Source: Hyphomicrobiales bacterium (GTDB taxonomy: Bacteria > Pseudomonadota > Alphaproteobacteria > Rhizobiales > Rhizobiaceae). Taken from it: 38,196 nucleotides of DNA. Position 1 is the first letter of the stretch, and the number at the start of each line of letters is the position of its first letter. This document shows, piece after piece, positions 25,505 to 34,248 of the stretch. A model generated the notes under the pieces. That model saw only the letters and a program-made list of their open reading frames with translations. It ran no database searches and was not told the DNA's origin. The position numbers and the translations under genes were made by a program. The DNA lies in contig UCEY01000007.1 in the NCBI GenBank assembly GCA_900471605.1, forward strand, positions 1-38,196, in the 5' to 3' direction.

Positions 25505-26536
25505 ATGAGTTCAAGACCGACAATTGCCGACCTGGCCAAGGCAGCCGGCGTCAGCGTCGCAACCGTGGACCGTGTTCTGAACGGCCGGCACAAGGTGCGC
25601 GAGGATACGGCCAGACGCGTTTATGATGCGGCGAACGTTATCGGGTTCCATGCAGTCGGGCTTCTGCGGCAGCGTGTGTTCGAAGGGCTGCCCTCCTACC
25701 GGCTCGGCTTCATTCTGCAAAAGCCAAACCATCACTTTTATCAGGCGTTCAAGCGGGAGATAGAACTGGCTGTCCAGAATCATCCTGGCATACGCGGCAT
25801 CGCACAGGTTGAGTTTTGCACGCACCCAACACCAACCGAACTGGTCGAGAAGCTCAAGGAAGTCGGCGCTAGAAATCAGGCGGTCGCCATGACGTCACCC
25901 GACTATCCCGCCCTAACCGTGGCCGTCGAGGAGATGAAAGCCAACAACATTCCCGTGTTCTCGCTGCTGTCGGACTTCGCTTCCGGCGTGAGAGAAGGCT
26001 ATGTCGGCCTCAATAACCGGAAAGCCGGCCGGACCGCCGCCTGGATGATCTCGAAAGCAGCAAAGAAGCCCGGCAAGGTAGCAGTTTTTGTCGGGAGCCA
26101 CCGGTTCCACGGCCACGAACTTCGCGAAATCGGCTTTCGCTCTTATTTCAGGGAACACGCGCCGCAATTCGAGGTGCTGGATACGCTGGTCAATTTGGAA
26201 ACCGTTGAAATCACGCATGAAGCGACGCTGGATCTGCTGCATCGCCATCCGGATCTCGTCGGCTTCTACGTCGCTGGCGGCGGGATGGAGGGAGCCATCT
26301 CAGCCATCCGGGAAGAAAAGCGCGACGGCAACCCCGTCATCGTCGTCAATGAACTGACGCCGATTTCGCGCGCCGCACTGGCCGATGACATCGTGACGCT
26401 TGCCATCGCCACGCCGCTTGCCAATCTCTGCCGTGAGCTCGTCCAGCTCATGGTCTCCGCCATCAACGAAGGGCCCGCCACGGCCCCCGGACAGACCTTT
26501 TTGCCCCTTGAAATGCACGTGCCGGAGAACATCTAG
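25505..26536 (+). CDS. LacI-family transcriptional regulator of the moc genes
   Basis: A repressor-type regulator of 343 residues with a periplasmic-binding-protein-like domain. Seen: the LacI helix-turn-helix TIADLAKAAGVSVATVDRVL at residues 5-24, the hinge after it, and a sugar-binding domain (LGFILQKPNHHFYQAFKREI; then VAVFVGSHRFHGHELREIGF). A GGAGG site precedes the ATG at 25505. It sits between the divergent mocD and mocC operons, and three near-identical dyads lie around it, so it probably senses the rhizopine or an inositol derivative. Known moc loci use MocR, a GntR-type regulator, which is not present here. Confidence 0.9.
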   Translation: MSSRPTIADLAKAAGVSVATVDRVLNGRHKVREDTARRVYDAANVIGFHAVGLLRQRVFEGLPSYRLGFILQKPNHHFYQAFKREIELAVQNHPGIRGIAQVEFCTHPTPTELVEKLKEVGARNQAVAMTSPDYPALTVAVEEMKANNIPVFSLLSDFASGVREGYVGLNNRKAGRTAAWMISKAAKKPGKVAVFVGSHRFHGHELREIGFRSYFREHAPQFEVLDTLVNLETVEITHEATLDLLHRHPDLVGFYVAGGGMEGAISAIREEKRDGNPVIVVNELTPISRAALADDIVTLAIATPLANLCRELVQLMVSAINEGPATAPGQTFLPLEMHVPENI

Positions 26537-26544
26537 CGGCGGCC

Positions 26545-26560
26545 AGATAGAAATCTATCA
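26545..26560. promoter_or_regulatory. Putative LacI-family operator 3
   Basis: AGATAGAAATCTATCA contains a perfect dyad GATAG-AAAT-CTATC and matches operator 2 in 13 of 15 bases over GATAGAAACGTATCA. It lies after the regulator stop and before mocC, placed to control the mocC-mocB-transporter run. Confidence 0.55.
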
Positions 26561-26699
26561 CAATGATCCTCAAATTCTTGCATGAATGAAACAGAAAGCT
26601 CTCATTTAAGCTTTGACGGGCGCCGGGAAAACTGATGACTTCAGGCAGCCCGAGCGACGGAGGAGAACTCGCCGGGTAAGCATAAACCGGGAGAAATTC

Positions 26700-27512
26700 A
26701 TGTCGGAACCTCGCTTTGCCCTCAACCACATGGTTGCGCCCCGGCTGTCCGCCGGTGCCTTTTTCGGTCTGGGTAAAGCCCTCGGGATCACTGAATTCGA
26801 AATCCGCAACGATCTTGAGAGCAACGCGATCCTGGATGGAACCGGGCCCGAGGTCATCCGCGATCTGGCTCGCCAGAACGGTGCCAGCCTCATCTCGATC
26901 AATGCGCTGCAGCGATTCAACGATTGGACGTCCGAGCGGGCAGAGGAAGCGAGCGAGCTGGCAAACTATGCCGCGGCCTGCGGCGCCAAGGCCCTGGTTC
27001 TCGTTCCGGTCAACGACGGAAGTGGCAAGCTGGAAGGGGAGCGCCAGAGTAATCTGCGCGTTGCGCTCAAGGCGCTCAGGCCCATCCTCGAAGCGAACAG
27101 CCTTGTCGGGCTGGTGGAACCGCTCGGTTTCCAGATCTGCTCGCTTCGTTCGAAAAAGGAAGCCGCGGAAGCGATCGCCGCCATCGACGGCCGCGGGCGC
27201 TTCAAGCTGGTCCACGATACTTTCCATCATGTTCTGGCGGGAGAAGCCGAGATTTTTCCAGAGCTTACGGGCCTGGTCCACATCTCGGGGGTCGATGATC
27301 AGGATGTCGGTGCCGACGACATGCGGGATCCGCATCGCGTCATGGTAACCGAGCGCGACCGCCTGAACAATATCGGGCAGATCCGTGAGCTCATCGCAGG
27401 CGGCTATCGCGGCCCGTTCTCATTCGAGCCTTTCGCGGCATCCGTCCACGCGTCGGTCGATCCGCATGCGATGATTCGCGGCAGCGTCGAGCTGATCAGG
27501 GCCAGGGTCTGA
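26700..27512 (+). CDS. mocC: MocC-like sugar isomerase/epimerase (IolI-type TIM barrel)
   Basis: A TIM-barrel protein of 270 residues in the xylose-isomerase-like superfamily. MocC is required for rhizopine use and resembles IolI, the 2-keto-myo-inositol isomerase. Seen: NHMVAPRLSAGAFFGLGKAL, ITEFEIRNDLESN with the acidic residue of the active site, ISINALQRFNDW, GLVEPLGF (metal Glu), KLVHDTFHH (Asp and His), VHISGVDDQD and SFEPFA with the last Glu. The set fits a metal-binding isomerase site. The ATG at 26700 is chosen for its GGGAGA site. It starts the plus-strand moc operon behind an operator-like dyad. Confidence 0.88.
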   Translation: MSEPRFALNHMVAPRLSAGAFFGLGKALGITEFEIRNDLESNAILDGTGPEVIRDLARQNGASLISINALQRFNDWTSERAEEASELANYAAACGAKALVLVPVNDGSGKLEGERQSNLRVALKALRPILEANSLVGLVEPLGFQICSLRSKKEAAEAIAAIDGRGRFKLVHDTFHHVLAGEAEIFPELTGLVHISGVDDQDVGADDMRDPHRVMVTERDRLNNIGQIRELIAGGYRGPFSFEPFAASVHASVDPHAMIRGSVELIRARV

Positions 27513-27519
27513 CCGTTTG

Positions 27520-27547
27520 GCTGATCCGGTCGGGTGGCCGGATCAGC
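27520..27547 (+). repeat. Hairpin between mocC and mocB
   Basis: GCTGATCCGG and CCGGATCAGC are perfect ten-base arms around an eight-base loop. No T-run follows, so it is probably a transcript-processing or stability structure. Such hairpins often set the high level of a binding protein relative to its neighbours. Confidence 0.55.
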
Positions 27548-27624
27548 TCATGACATTGCCTTCGGGGAGGAGGCGACCGGCTTTTTCCAGGTGTTCGCCG
27601 GGCACCATTCGAGAGGAGGAAGAG

Positions 27625-28548
27625 ATGAAGAAACTCTTGGCGGGCGCCGTGTTCGGCCTTCTGATGGCGTCGAGCGCGTATGCGGGCAATATCGGCGTGT
27701 CCATGGCCAATTCGGACACGTTCCTGACCGTGTTACGCAAAGGCATCGAGAAGTCCGCGTCGGAGGCCAAGCAGCCAGTCCAGATCGAAATCGCGGACGA
27801 CGACGTTCAGAAGCAGCTTTCGCAGATCCAGAACTTCATCGCAGCAAAAGTGGACGCCATCATCGTCAACGCCGTGGACACGTCCGCGACGGCACCGATG
27901 ACGAAGCTCGCGAGCGACGCCGGCATCCCGATCGTATACGTCAACCGCATGCCGGCCGATGTGGACAAGCTCGGCCCCAAAGGCGCCTTCGTCGCCTCGG
28001 ACGAAGTACAATCCGGCACGCTGCAAACCAAGGAAGTATGTCGAATCCTGGGCGGCAAGGGTGATATCCTCGTCATGGTCGGCGACCTCGCCAACCAGGC
28101 CGCGGTCCAGCGGACCAAGGACATCCACGACGTGATTGCGACGCCGGACTGCAAGGGCATCAAGATCCTCGACGAGCAGACCGCCGTCTGGGATCCGGTC
28201 AAGGCGCAGGACCTGATGACGAACTGGATCGCGGCCGGCCGAAAGCCCGCGGGCGTGATCGCCAACAATGACAACATGGCGATCGGCGCGATCAATGCCA
28301 TGAAGTCCGCCGGCTGGAGCATGAAGGACGTGGTCGTGGCCGGCATCGACGCCACGCAGGAAGCATTGGCCTACATGAAGGCCGGCGACCTGGATGTGAC
28401 GGTGTTCCAAGATGCATTCGGTCAGGGCTCCGGTGCCGTAACGGCCGCCATCAAGCTCGCCAAGGGCGAAAAGATCGAGCCCAAGGTCTGGATTCCTTTC
28501 CAGCTCGTAACGCCTGCCAACATGGACAAGTTCATCGCCAAGAACTGA
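27625..28548 (+). CDS. mocB: Periplasmic rhizopine/sugar-binding protein (MocB-like)
   Basis: The solute receptor of a sugar ABC transporter, 307 residues, of the ribose-binding (peripla_BP_4) type, matching MocB. Seen: a signal peptide ([20 protein letters not shown], cut before GNIGVSM), [51 protein letters not shown], and [20 protein letters not shown] with the conserved NDNMA segment. Two Cys residues (in VCRILGG and TPDCKG) could form a disulfide. The ATG at 27625 follows GAGGAGGAAGAG. The ATPase and permease genes come next. The ligand is probably a rhizopine or inositol, inferred from the mocDEF and mocC neighbours. Confidence 0.88.
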   Translation: MKKLLAGAVFGLLMASSAYAGNIGVSMANSDTFLTVLRKGIEKSASEAKQPVQIEIADDDVQKQLSQIQNFIAAKVDAIIVNAVDTSATAPMTKLASDAGIPIVYVNRMPADVDKLGPKGAFVASDEVQSGTLQTKEVCRILGGKGDILVMVGDLANQAAVQRTKDIHDVIATPDCKGIKILDEQTAVWDPVKAQDLMTNWIAAGRKPAGVIANNDNMAIGAINAMKSAGWSMKDVVVAGIDATQEALAYMKAGDLDVTVFQDAFGQGSGAVTAAIKLAKGEKIEPKVWIPFQLVTPANMDKFIAKN

Positions 28549-28610
28549 GCTCGGCATTTGGCTCGCTACCGCAAGGCCGACGGCGGGCCACTCCTGGGGA
28601 GGAGGATACC

Positions 28611-30164
28611 ATGTCTGCGCATAGCGTAGTCAGCCCACATACCATGCAGGCGGTCCGCGAGAGCGGGGCCATTCCCAACAGCACCTATCTGCTGGAGGTG
28701 GAAGATGTCCGCAAGGAGTTCCCGGGCGTCGTCGCACTGGACAACGTCCAGCTGAAGCTGAAGCGGGGCACCGTGCACGCCCTTATGGGTGAAAACGGCG
28801 CCGGCAAATCTACGCTGATGAAGATCCTGGCTGGCATCTACACGCCGGACAGCGGCACTTTCAAGCTTCGCGGACAGCATATCAGGCTCAAGAACCCGCT
28901 CGACGCCCTGCAAAACGGCATTGCCATGATCCACCAGGAGCTGAACCTGATGGCACCTATGACCGTTTCGGAGAACATCTGGATCGGGCGGGAGCCCAAA
29001 GGCCGCTTCGGCCTGATCGACCATGCGGAGATGAACCAACGCACGGAGGCGCTGTTCGAGAGGCTGGAGATCGGCATCGACCCCGAGGTGAAGATCAGCA
29101 CGCTAAGCGTCGCCAGCCGTCAGATGGTCGAGATCGCGAAGGCCGTGTCCTTCAATTCGGACGTGCTGATCATGGATGAGCCCACCTCCGCCCTGACGGA
29201 GACGGAGGTGCATCATCTCTTCCGCATCATCCGCTCCCTGCGGGCCGAGGGGAAGGGAATCATCTACATCACGCACAAGATGAACGAGCTCTTCGAGATC
29301 GCCGACGAATTCTCCGTTTTCCGGGACGGGAAATATATCGCGACATGCGCCTCGTCGGAGGTCACGCGCGACGACATCATCCGAATGATGGTGGGGCGGG
29401 AAATCACGCAGATGTTCCCGAAGGAACCCGCCGTCATCGGCGATGTGGTGCTTTCGGTGAAGGGACTGACGCTGAATGGGGTTTTTCGCGATGTGAGCTT
29501 CGATCTGCGTTCGGGCGAAATCCTGGGTTTTGCCGGTCTGGTCGGATCCGGCCGCTCGAACGTGGCAGAGACCATATTCGGCGTGACGCCCGCGTCTTCC
29601 GGGACGATCGAGCTCTTCGGGCTGGAGCTTTCCGTATCGTCCCCGGCGGTCGCCATGCGGCACGGGATGGCGTTGCTGACCGAGGACCGCAAGGATACCG
29701 GCTGCTTCCTGCTGCTGGACATCCAGGAAAACGCCCAGATGGCCGTGCTTCAGCAGCGGTATGTCAAAATGGGTTTCGTGCAGCAGGAGGAATTGCGCAG
29801 GGCGGCAGGCGACATGGCCAACCGGCTGCGGGTTCGCACGCCCGACATGCACGAGCCGATCATCAACCTGTCCGGCGGCAACCAGCAGAAGGTTCTGATC
29901 TGCCGCTGGCTGCTGACCAATCCCAAAATCCTGATCCTGGACGAGCCCACACGCGGCATTGACGTCGGAGCGAAGGCCGAGATTCATCGGTTGATCTCGC
30001 AACTGGCCGGCCAGGGCGTCGCCATCATCATGATCTCCTCCGAGATGCCGGAAGTACTCGGGATGAGCGACCGGATCGTGGTTCTGCACGGCGGCAGGGT
30101 CACCGGGATTCTGGACCGGGCCGAGGCGGATCAGGTAAAAATCATGGAGTTGGCGTCACGCTGA
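28611..30164 (+). CDS. Sugar ABC transporter ATPase (double domain)
   Basis: The ATP-binding subunit of a CUT2-type sugar importer, 517 residues with two nucleotide-binding domains, the arrangement of RbsA and MglA. Seen: the first Walker A at residues 60-68 (GENGAGKST), [15 protein letters not shown] and Walker [11 protein letters not shown]. The second half has a degenerate Walker A (GLVGSGRS), the signature [15 protein letters not shown] and [11 protein letters not shown]. The degenerate second site is normal for this family. It lies 62 bases after mocB and 18 before the permease gene, completing the importer. Confidence 0.94.
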   Translation: MSAHSVVSPHTMQAVRESGAIPNSTYLLEVEDVRKEFPGVVALDNVQLKLKRGTVHALMGENGAGKSTLMKILAGIYTPDSGTFKLRGQHIRLKNPLDALQNGIAMIHQELNLMAPMTVSENIWIGREPKGRFGLIDHAEMNQRTEALFERLEIGIDPEVKISTLSVASRQMVEIAKAVSFNSDVLIMDEPTSALTETEVHHLFRIIRSLRAEGKGIIYITHKMNELFEIADEFSVFRDGKYIATCASSEVTRDDIIRMMVGREITQMFPKEPAVIGDVVLSVKGLTLNGVFRDVSFDLRSGEILGFAGLVGSGRSNVAETIFGVTPASSGTIELFGLELSVSSPAVAMRHGMALLTEDRKDTGCFLLLDIQENAQMAVLQQRYVKMGFVQQEELRRAAGDMANRLRVRTPDMHEPIINLSGGNQQKVLICRWLLTNPKILILDEPTRGIDVGAKAEIHRLISQLAGQGVAIIMISSEMPEVLGMSDRIVVLHGGRVTGILDRAEADQVKIMELASR

Positions 30165-30182
30165 CGACGGCGGGAGGAAGAA

Positions 30183-31265
30183 ATGTCAGAAGTCACGAAT
30201 GACCTTGGCAGCACATCGAGGGCGGGCCTGAAGAAGGTTCGCAGGCTGCCGCCGGAATTTTCAATCCTGATGGTGCTGATCGGCATCGCCCTGGTTTTCG
30301 AGATCATCGGCTGGTACATGGTCGGGGAGAGTTTCCTCGCCAACAAGCAGCGCCTTTCCATCATCGTTTTGCAGGTCGCCGTCACCGGCATCATTGCGGT
30401 CGGCGTCACGCAGGCCATCATCACCGGCGGGGTCGATCTTTCCTCCGGCTCGATGGTCGGCTTCATCGCCATGGTGGTGGCGAGCTTCGCCCAGACGTCC
30501 CTCAATGCGCGTGCGGTCTTCCTCCAACCCGGCTATGCCCAGTTCGGCTTCGGCTGGTTCATCGATTCCAGTCCGTTCTGGCCCATTCTCATGGGATTGC
30601 TACTCGGTCTGTTGCTCGGCTGGATCAACGGACAGATCATTGCCCGGACCGGCATTCCCCCCTTCATCGCAACGTTGGGCATGATGGTGTCGGCCCGCGG
30701 CTTGGCAAAGTGGTACACGGAAGGGCAGCCGGTGGCCTTGCTGAATGAACGCTTCACTTGGCTCGGGCAGAGTTTCAACGTCGCGGGCTTTCCGGTTCCC
30801 AGAACGGTCATCGTGTTCTTCATCGTTGCCGTCATCTGTCATATCGCCCTATCCTATACGCGCTACGGCAAGTTTACCTATGCCATCGGCGCCAATCCGC
30901 AGGCTGCGCGCGTTTCGGGCATCGATATCGGCAAACACCTGATCAAGGTCTATGCGGTGGCAGGGCTGCTCTCCGGCCTGGCCGGCGTGATGCTGGCGGC
31001 ACGCGCCCAGTCGGGGCAGCCCAACATGGGCGTCTCCTTCGAACTTGATGCGATTGCAGCGGCGGTCATCGGCGGCGCCTCGCTTTCCGGTGGCATCGGA
31101 CGCATTACCGGCACCGTGATTGGTACCATCATCCTCGGTGTCGTCACCTCCGGATTCACCTTCCTCAAGGTGGGCGCCTATTATCAGGAGATCGTCAAAG
31201 GAGCGATCATCGTCGCCGCCGTTGTGGTGGACGTACATCGCCAACGCAAGAAATCCCGCGCCTGA
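30183..31265 (+). CDS. Sugar ABC transporter permease (CUT2/RbsC type)
   Basis: The membrane subunit of the importer, 360 residues, with 8-10 hydrophobic segments. Seen: GITGGVDLSSGS-type ITGGVDLSSGSMVGF, NGQIIARTGIPPFIATLGMM, GLAKWYTEG, and AIGANPQAARVSGIDIGKHL, the EAA-like loop that touches the ATPase. GLLSGLAGVMLAARAQSGQP and VIGGASLSGGIGRITGTVIG follow. The basic N-terminus fits a cytoplasmic start. A GGGAGGAAG site precedes the ATG. A homodimer is expected. It ends the transporter part of the moc operon; a hairpin follows. Confidence 0.93.
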   Translation: MSEVTNDLGSTSRAGLKKVRRLPPEFSILMVLIGIALVFEIIGWYMVGESFLANKQRLSIIVLQVAVTGIIAVGVTQAIITGGVDLSSGSMVGFIAMVVASFAQTSLNARAVFLQPGYAQFGFGWFIDSSPFWPILMGLLLGLLLGWINGQIIARTGIPPFIATLGMMVSARGLAKWYTEGQPVALLNERFTWLGQSFNVAGFPVPRTVIVFFIVAVICHIALSYTRYGKFTYAIGANPQAARVSGIDIGKHLIKVYAVAGLLSGLAGVMLAARAQSGQPNMGVSFELDAIAAAVIGGASLSGGIGRITGTVIGTIILGVVTSGFTFLKVGAYYQEIVKGAIIVAAVVVDVHRQRKKSRA

Positions 31266-31284
31266 ATCTACCTCCCGGGCGCGA

Positions 31285-31318
31285 TGACGGCGCAGGTTTC
31301 CTCTGACCTGCGCCGTCA
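31285..31318 (+). terminator. Strong hairpin between the permease gene and purU
   Basis: TGACGGCGCAGGT and ACCTGCGCCGTCA are perfect 13-base arms around an eight-base loop, 19 bases after the permease stop. There is no T-run, so it is not a textbook terminator, but it probably ends or protects the transporter transcript. purU may then depend on readthrough or its own promoter. Confidence 0.5.
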
Positions 31319-31357
31319 CCTTCGTGATGACTCACTCAAAGGAATCTGAGAAACGCC

Positions 31358-32242
31358 ATGAAAACCTTCGTCCTGACCGTCTCCTGCCTTACAGCCCGCG
31401 GCATCGTCGCCGCGCTTTCGGGGTACCTTGCGGAAAAGGGCTGCAACGTCATCGACTCGTCCCAGTTCGACGACCTCGACACCGGCAAGTTCTTCATGCG
31501 CGTCAGCTTCCTTTCCGAGGAAGGCGTCGAGCGCCCGGCCCTCGTCGAAGGCTTCAAGCCGATCGCCGACCGATTCGGGATGGAATGGGAGATCTTCGAT
31601 ACCGCCGAGCGGATGAAGGTTCTCCTGATGGTTTCCCGTTTCGGCCACTGCCTGAACGACCTGCTCTACCGCTGGAAGATCGGCGCCCTGCCGATCGATA
31701 TCGTCGGCGTCGTCTCCAACCATTTCGACTACCAGAAGCTGGTCGTCAACAACGACATTCCCTTCCACCACATCAAGGTGACGAAGGAGAACAAGCCGCA
31801 GGCCGAAGCCCAGCTCCTCGACCTCGTCGAGCAGAGCGGCACCGAGCTCATCGTGCTTGCCCGCTACATGCAGGTTCTCTCCGACGGTCTCTGCAGGAAG
31901 ATGTCCGGCAAGATCATCAACATCCACCACTCCTTCCTGCCGAGCTTCAAGGGCGCCAATCCCTACAAGCGGGCCTATACGCGCGGCGTCAAGCTGATCG
32001 GCGCGACGGCCCATTACGTGACCGCCGATCTCGACGAAGGCCCGATCATCGAGCAGGATACGGTGCGCATCACCCACGCCCAGTCGGCGGACGACTATGT
32101 TTCGCTCGGCCGCGACGTCGAAAGCCAGGTGCTGGCGCGCGCTATCCACGCCCACATCCACCACCGCACCTTCATCAACGGCAACCGCACCGTGGTCTTC
32201 CCGCCGAGCCCGGGTTCCTACTCCTCGGAGCGCATGGGCTGA
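31358..32242 (+). CDS. purU: Formyltetrahydrofolate deformylase
   Basis: PurU hydrolyses 10-formyl-tetrahydrofolate to formate and tetrahydrofolate. 294 residues, near the family's usual 280-290. Seen: an N-terminal ACT domain (TVSCLTARGIVAALSGYLAE, residues 5-85), MVSRFGHCLNDLLYRWKIG, then the formyltransferase-like catalytic domain with LARYMQVLS, the Asn and His of IINIHHSFLPSFKGA, and TAHYVTADLDEGPIIEQD with the catalytic Asp. PurU paralogues often sit with demethylation genes, where they recycle folate and drain one-carbon units. Here it follows the rhizopine O-demethylation genes, which fits formaldehyde disposal. Confidence 0.95.
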   Translation: MKTFVLTVSCLTARGIVAALSGYLAEKGCNVIDSSQFDDLDTGKFFMRVSFLSEEGVERPALVEGFKPIADRFGMEWEIFDTAERMKVLLMVSRFGHCLNDLLYRWKIGALPIDIVGVVSNHFDYQKLVVNNDIPFHHIKVTKENKPQAEAQLLDLVEQSGTELIVLARYMQVLSDGLCRKMSGKIINIHHSFLPSFKGANPYKRAYTRGVKLIGATAHYVTADLDEGPIIEQDTVRITHAQSADDYVSLGRDVESQVLARAIHAHIHHRTFINGNRTVVFPPSPGSYSSERMG

Positions 32243-32345
32243 GTGTGACTCAATCGGCGACGTGTGATCGCGTGCTGCCTGCAACACACGGACGGCCATT
32301 TGCTCTCCCGTCGCGCCAACGGTTAACACAGCGATGATGGCGATG

Positions 32346-32395
32346 TGATCCAGTCAGCAAACACCTTAGAGAGCCGACGCTGGCTACCCGCTTTC
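32346..32395 (+). repeat. Diverged direct repeat, right copy (flanks the moc block)
   Basis: Partner of 21611-21660 (41 of 50 bases identical, same orientation). It starts about 100 bases after the purU stop. Its last part overlaps a small hairpin (CTACCCG-CTTT-CGGGTAG, 32384-32401). Confidence 0.55.
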
Positions 32396-32492
32396 GGGTA
32401 GGGTCCTTCGTGGCGAGGCTTGGCGGCAACAATTTCCAGTCGGGCGCCTGCTTCGCCGGAGGGTATGAGATATTTCTCGAATTTCCCGGGCA

Positions 32493-33797
32493 TCACTGCA
32501 CTCGGCCGTTTCGGATCGCTCTGAGCTCAGCAAGAAAGGCAGTTGCGATCTCGTTTGCCTTGGAGGCGGCAGTCGGATCCAGGTCAAATCCATGCGCTGC
32601 CCGGTTCATTGCATGAAGGGCGCTTCGAAATTGCTCGGTGATTTGCGGGGCGAGGCCGAGTTGCTGTAGCTCTGCCAGCATCGATCCAAGTGCCAGCGGA
32701 CGCTCGCCTTCGATTTGGTCATTCAAGAGCAAGCGTATTTCTCTCTCGACATCGATGCGCAGTTTGACGAGCGACATCAATGGGAACTCGCTTGCAAATT
32801 CGGCTTCGGTCGGAAGCTCGCCTTGCAACGGCTCGGGAAGAGCGGCCGACAGCCTGTACTCCGCAACGCCCATCGGCTTCGTCGAATCGCGAAGAGCGTA
32901 TTCGACAATCACCTCGTTCTTGCCTTTGCACAGGATAATGCCGATGCTTGGCGCGTCCGTCTCGTGCCGGAGCTGGTCATCGACCGCCGAAAGATAAAAG
33001 TTCATTTTGCCGGCAAATTCCGGCTTGAATTCCTCGATCTTGAGCTCGACGACGACGAAGCAACGCAGCCGAAGGTGATAAAATAGGAGATCGAGGTAGT
33101 AGTCCTGCCCACCCACCTCGAGATGATGCTGGCTGCCGACGAAGGCGAATCCTTTGCCGAGCTCAAGGATCAGCGATAGTAGATGCTCGAGCAGATTTTG
33201 TTCCAGCTCGCGCTCGGATATTGCCGGGCCGAGCGCGAGAAAATCGAAACTGTAGGGATCTTTGATGAGCTGTTGAGCCAGATCGGATTGTGGCGCTGGC
33301 AGCGTCCGCGCGAAGTTGGTCAGAGCTTTTCCTTGTCGCCGGTAAAGCCCGTTCTCGATCTGATGCACAAGAACGTTGCGGCTCCATCCATTTTCGATTG
33401 CCTGGCGGGCGTACCATAGCCGCTCCTCGGGACTCTTCAGCGACTCGACGAGCCGGAGATTATGGCCCCAGGGCAATTGTGCAACAACCTGTTGCACGAA
33501 TTCCTCGTCGGGAAAGGCATCCGCAAAGGCACGCATGTATTTGAGGTTTCGAGGAGAAAGGCCCGTCATCTCCGGAAAGTCGCGCCGAAGGTCCGTCGCG
33601 AGACGATCGATCACCCGAGCACCCCATCCCTCTTGCGTCTGGCGCGCAAGAATATCGCGGCCGATATTCCAGTAGAGAAGGATAAGCTCGCGATTGACCG
33701 CAACGGCGGCCCTGACGCGAGCAGCTCGAATTCTTTCCTTCAGCTCAGCAAGCAGAGAGGCATAGCCGTCGTTCGGTGTGGGCGTGGGTGTTGTCAT
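32493..33797 (-). CDS. PDDEXK nuclease domain protein (YhcG/DUF1016) with C-terminal extension
   Basis: A putative DNA nuclease of 434 residues. Seen: a DUF1016 N-terminal region (ARVRAAVAVNRELILLYWNI, GWGARVIDRLATDLRRDFPE, RNLKYMRAFA) followed by a PD-(D/E)xK fold at about 190-330. That fold shows DLLFYHLRLRCFVVVELKIEEFKPEFAGKM, with the Asp and E-L-K catalytic residues. E. coli YhcG is about 375 residues and ends soon after the nuclease; here about 95 more residues follow (EREIRLLLN, SALHAMNRAAHGFDLD), resembling HEPN or DUF4145 domains. YhcG relatives are found in mobile and defence-linked DNA. It is alone, facing purU. Confidence 0.88.
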   Translation of the reverse strand: MTTPTPTPNDGYASLLAELKERIRAARVRAAVAVNRELILLYWNIGRDILARQTQEGWGARVIDRLATDLRRDFPEMTGLSPRNLKYMRAFADAFPDEEFVQQVVAQLPWGHNLRLVESLKSPEERLWYARQAIENGWSRNVLVHQIENGLYRRQGKALTNFARTLPAPQSDLAQQLIKDPYSFDFLALGPAISERELEQNLLEHLLSLILELGKGFAFVGSQHHLEVGGQDYYLDLLFYHLRLRCFVVVELKIEEFKPEFAGKMNFYLSAVDDQLRHETDAPSIGIILCKGKNEVIVEYALRDSTKPMGVAEYRLSAALPEPLQGELPTEAEFASEFPLMSLVKLRIDVEREIRLLLNDQIEGERPLALGSMLAELQQLGLAPQITEQFRSALHAMNRAAHGFDLDPTAASKANEIATAFLAELRAIRNGRVQ

Positions 33798-34042
33798 ATG
33801 CGACTCTTTAGCAGCTCAGCCTCCAAAAAGCTTCCTCGTTTGAGCGCCATGCTCGGCCCTGATTGGTTTCTGGACGTGCGGGAGGAAGGCCGTCCCGAAG
33901 ACGAGAAGACGAAGATCAGCGCGCAGGTCTCTTCCCGCCATACGTCTTTGGGCGCTGGCAACATTACGGGCGCTACGGACCAAAATTCATATCAAAATAT
34001 TGGTCAGCGCTCGTTCGTCTTCCGGTGTCATCACGCCGCCAC

Positions 34043-34248
34043 TTACTCAGCTATCAAGCCGTCAAACACTTCCAGCATCGCATCGCTGATGGCTTTGCCC
34101 AGCGTGGCTGCCGTTTTTCCAAGCGCTTCCTCGTCCATATCGCGAGCAGCCATCGCGAAGGCAGCCCCCTCGGACGTTACGATTTCCCGCGCCCGCTCGA
34201 TTGCCCAAAGCGCAAAGTCGCTGCGCTACTGATTTCCACCGTTTCCAT
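34043..34248 (-). pseudogene. Small gene with an early frameshift
   Basis: A short gene of unknown function, about 68 residues if repaired. Seen: an ATG at 34248 has a strong AGGAGAAAAC ribosome site and begins METVEISSAA, but hits a stop after 23 codons. Restoring one base near codon 11 gives FALWAIERAREIVTSEGAAF, then AMAARDMDEEALGKTAATLG and KAISDAMLEVFDGLIAE with a TAA at 34043-34045. That continuation is compact, helical and plausible. A sequencing error is possible. It faces the YhcG gene side and lies upstream of the ParB-like gene. Confidence 0.5.
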
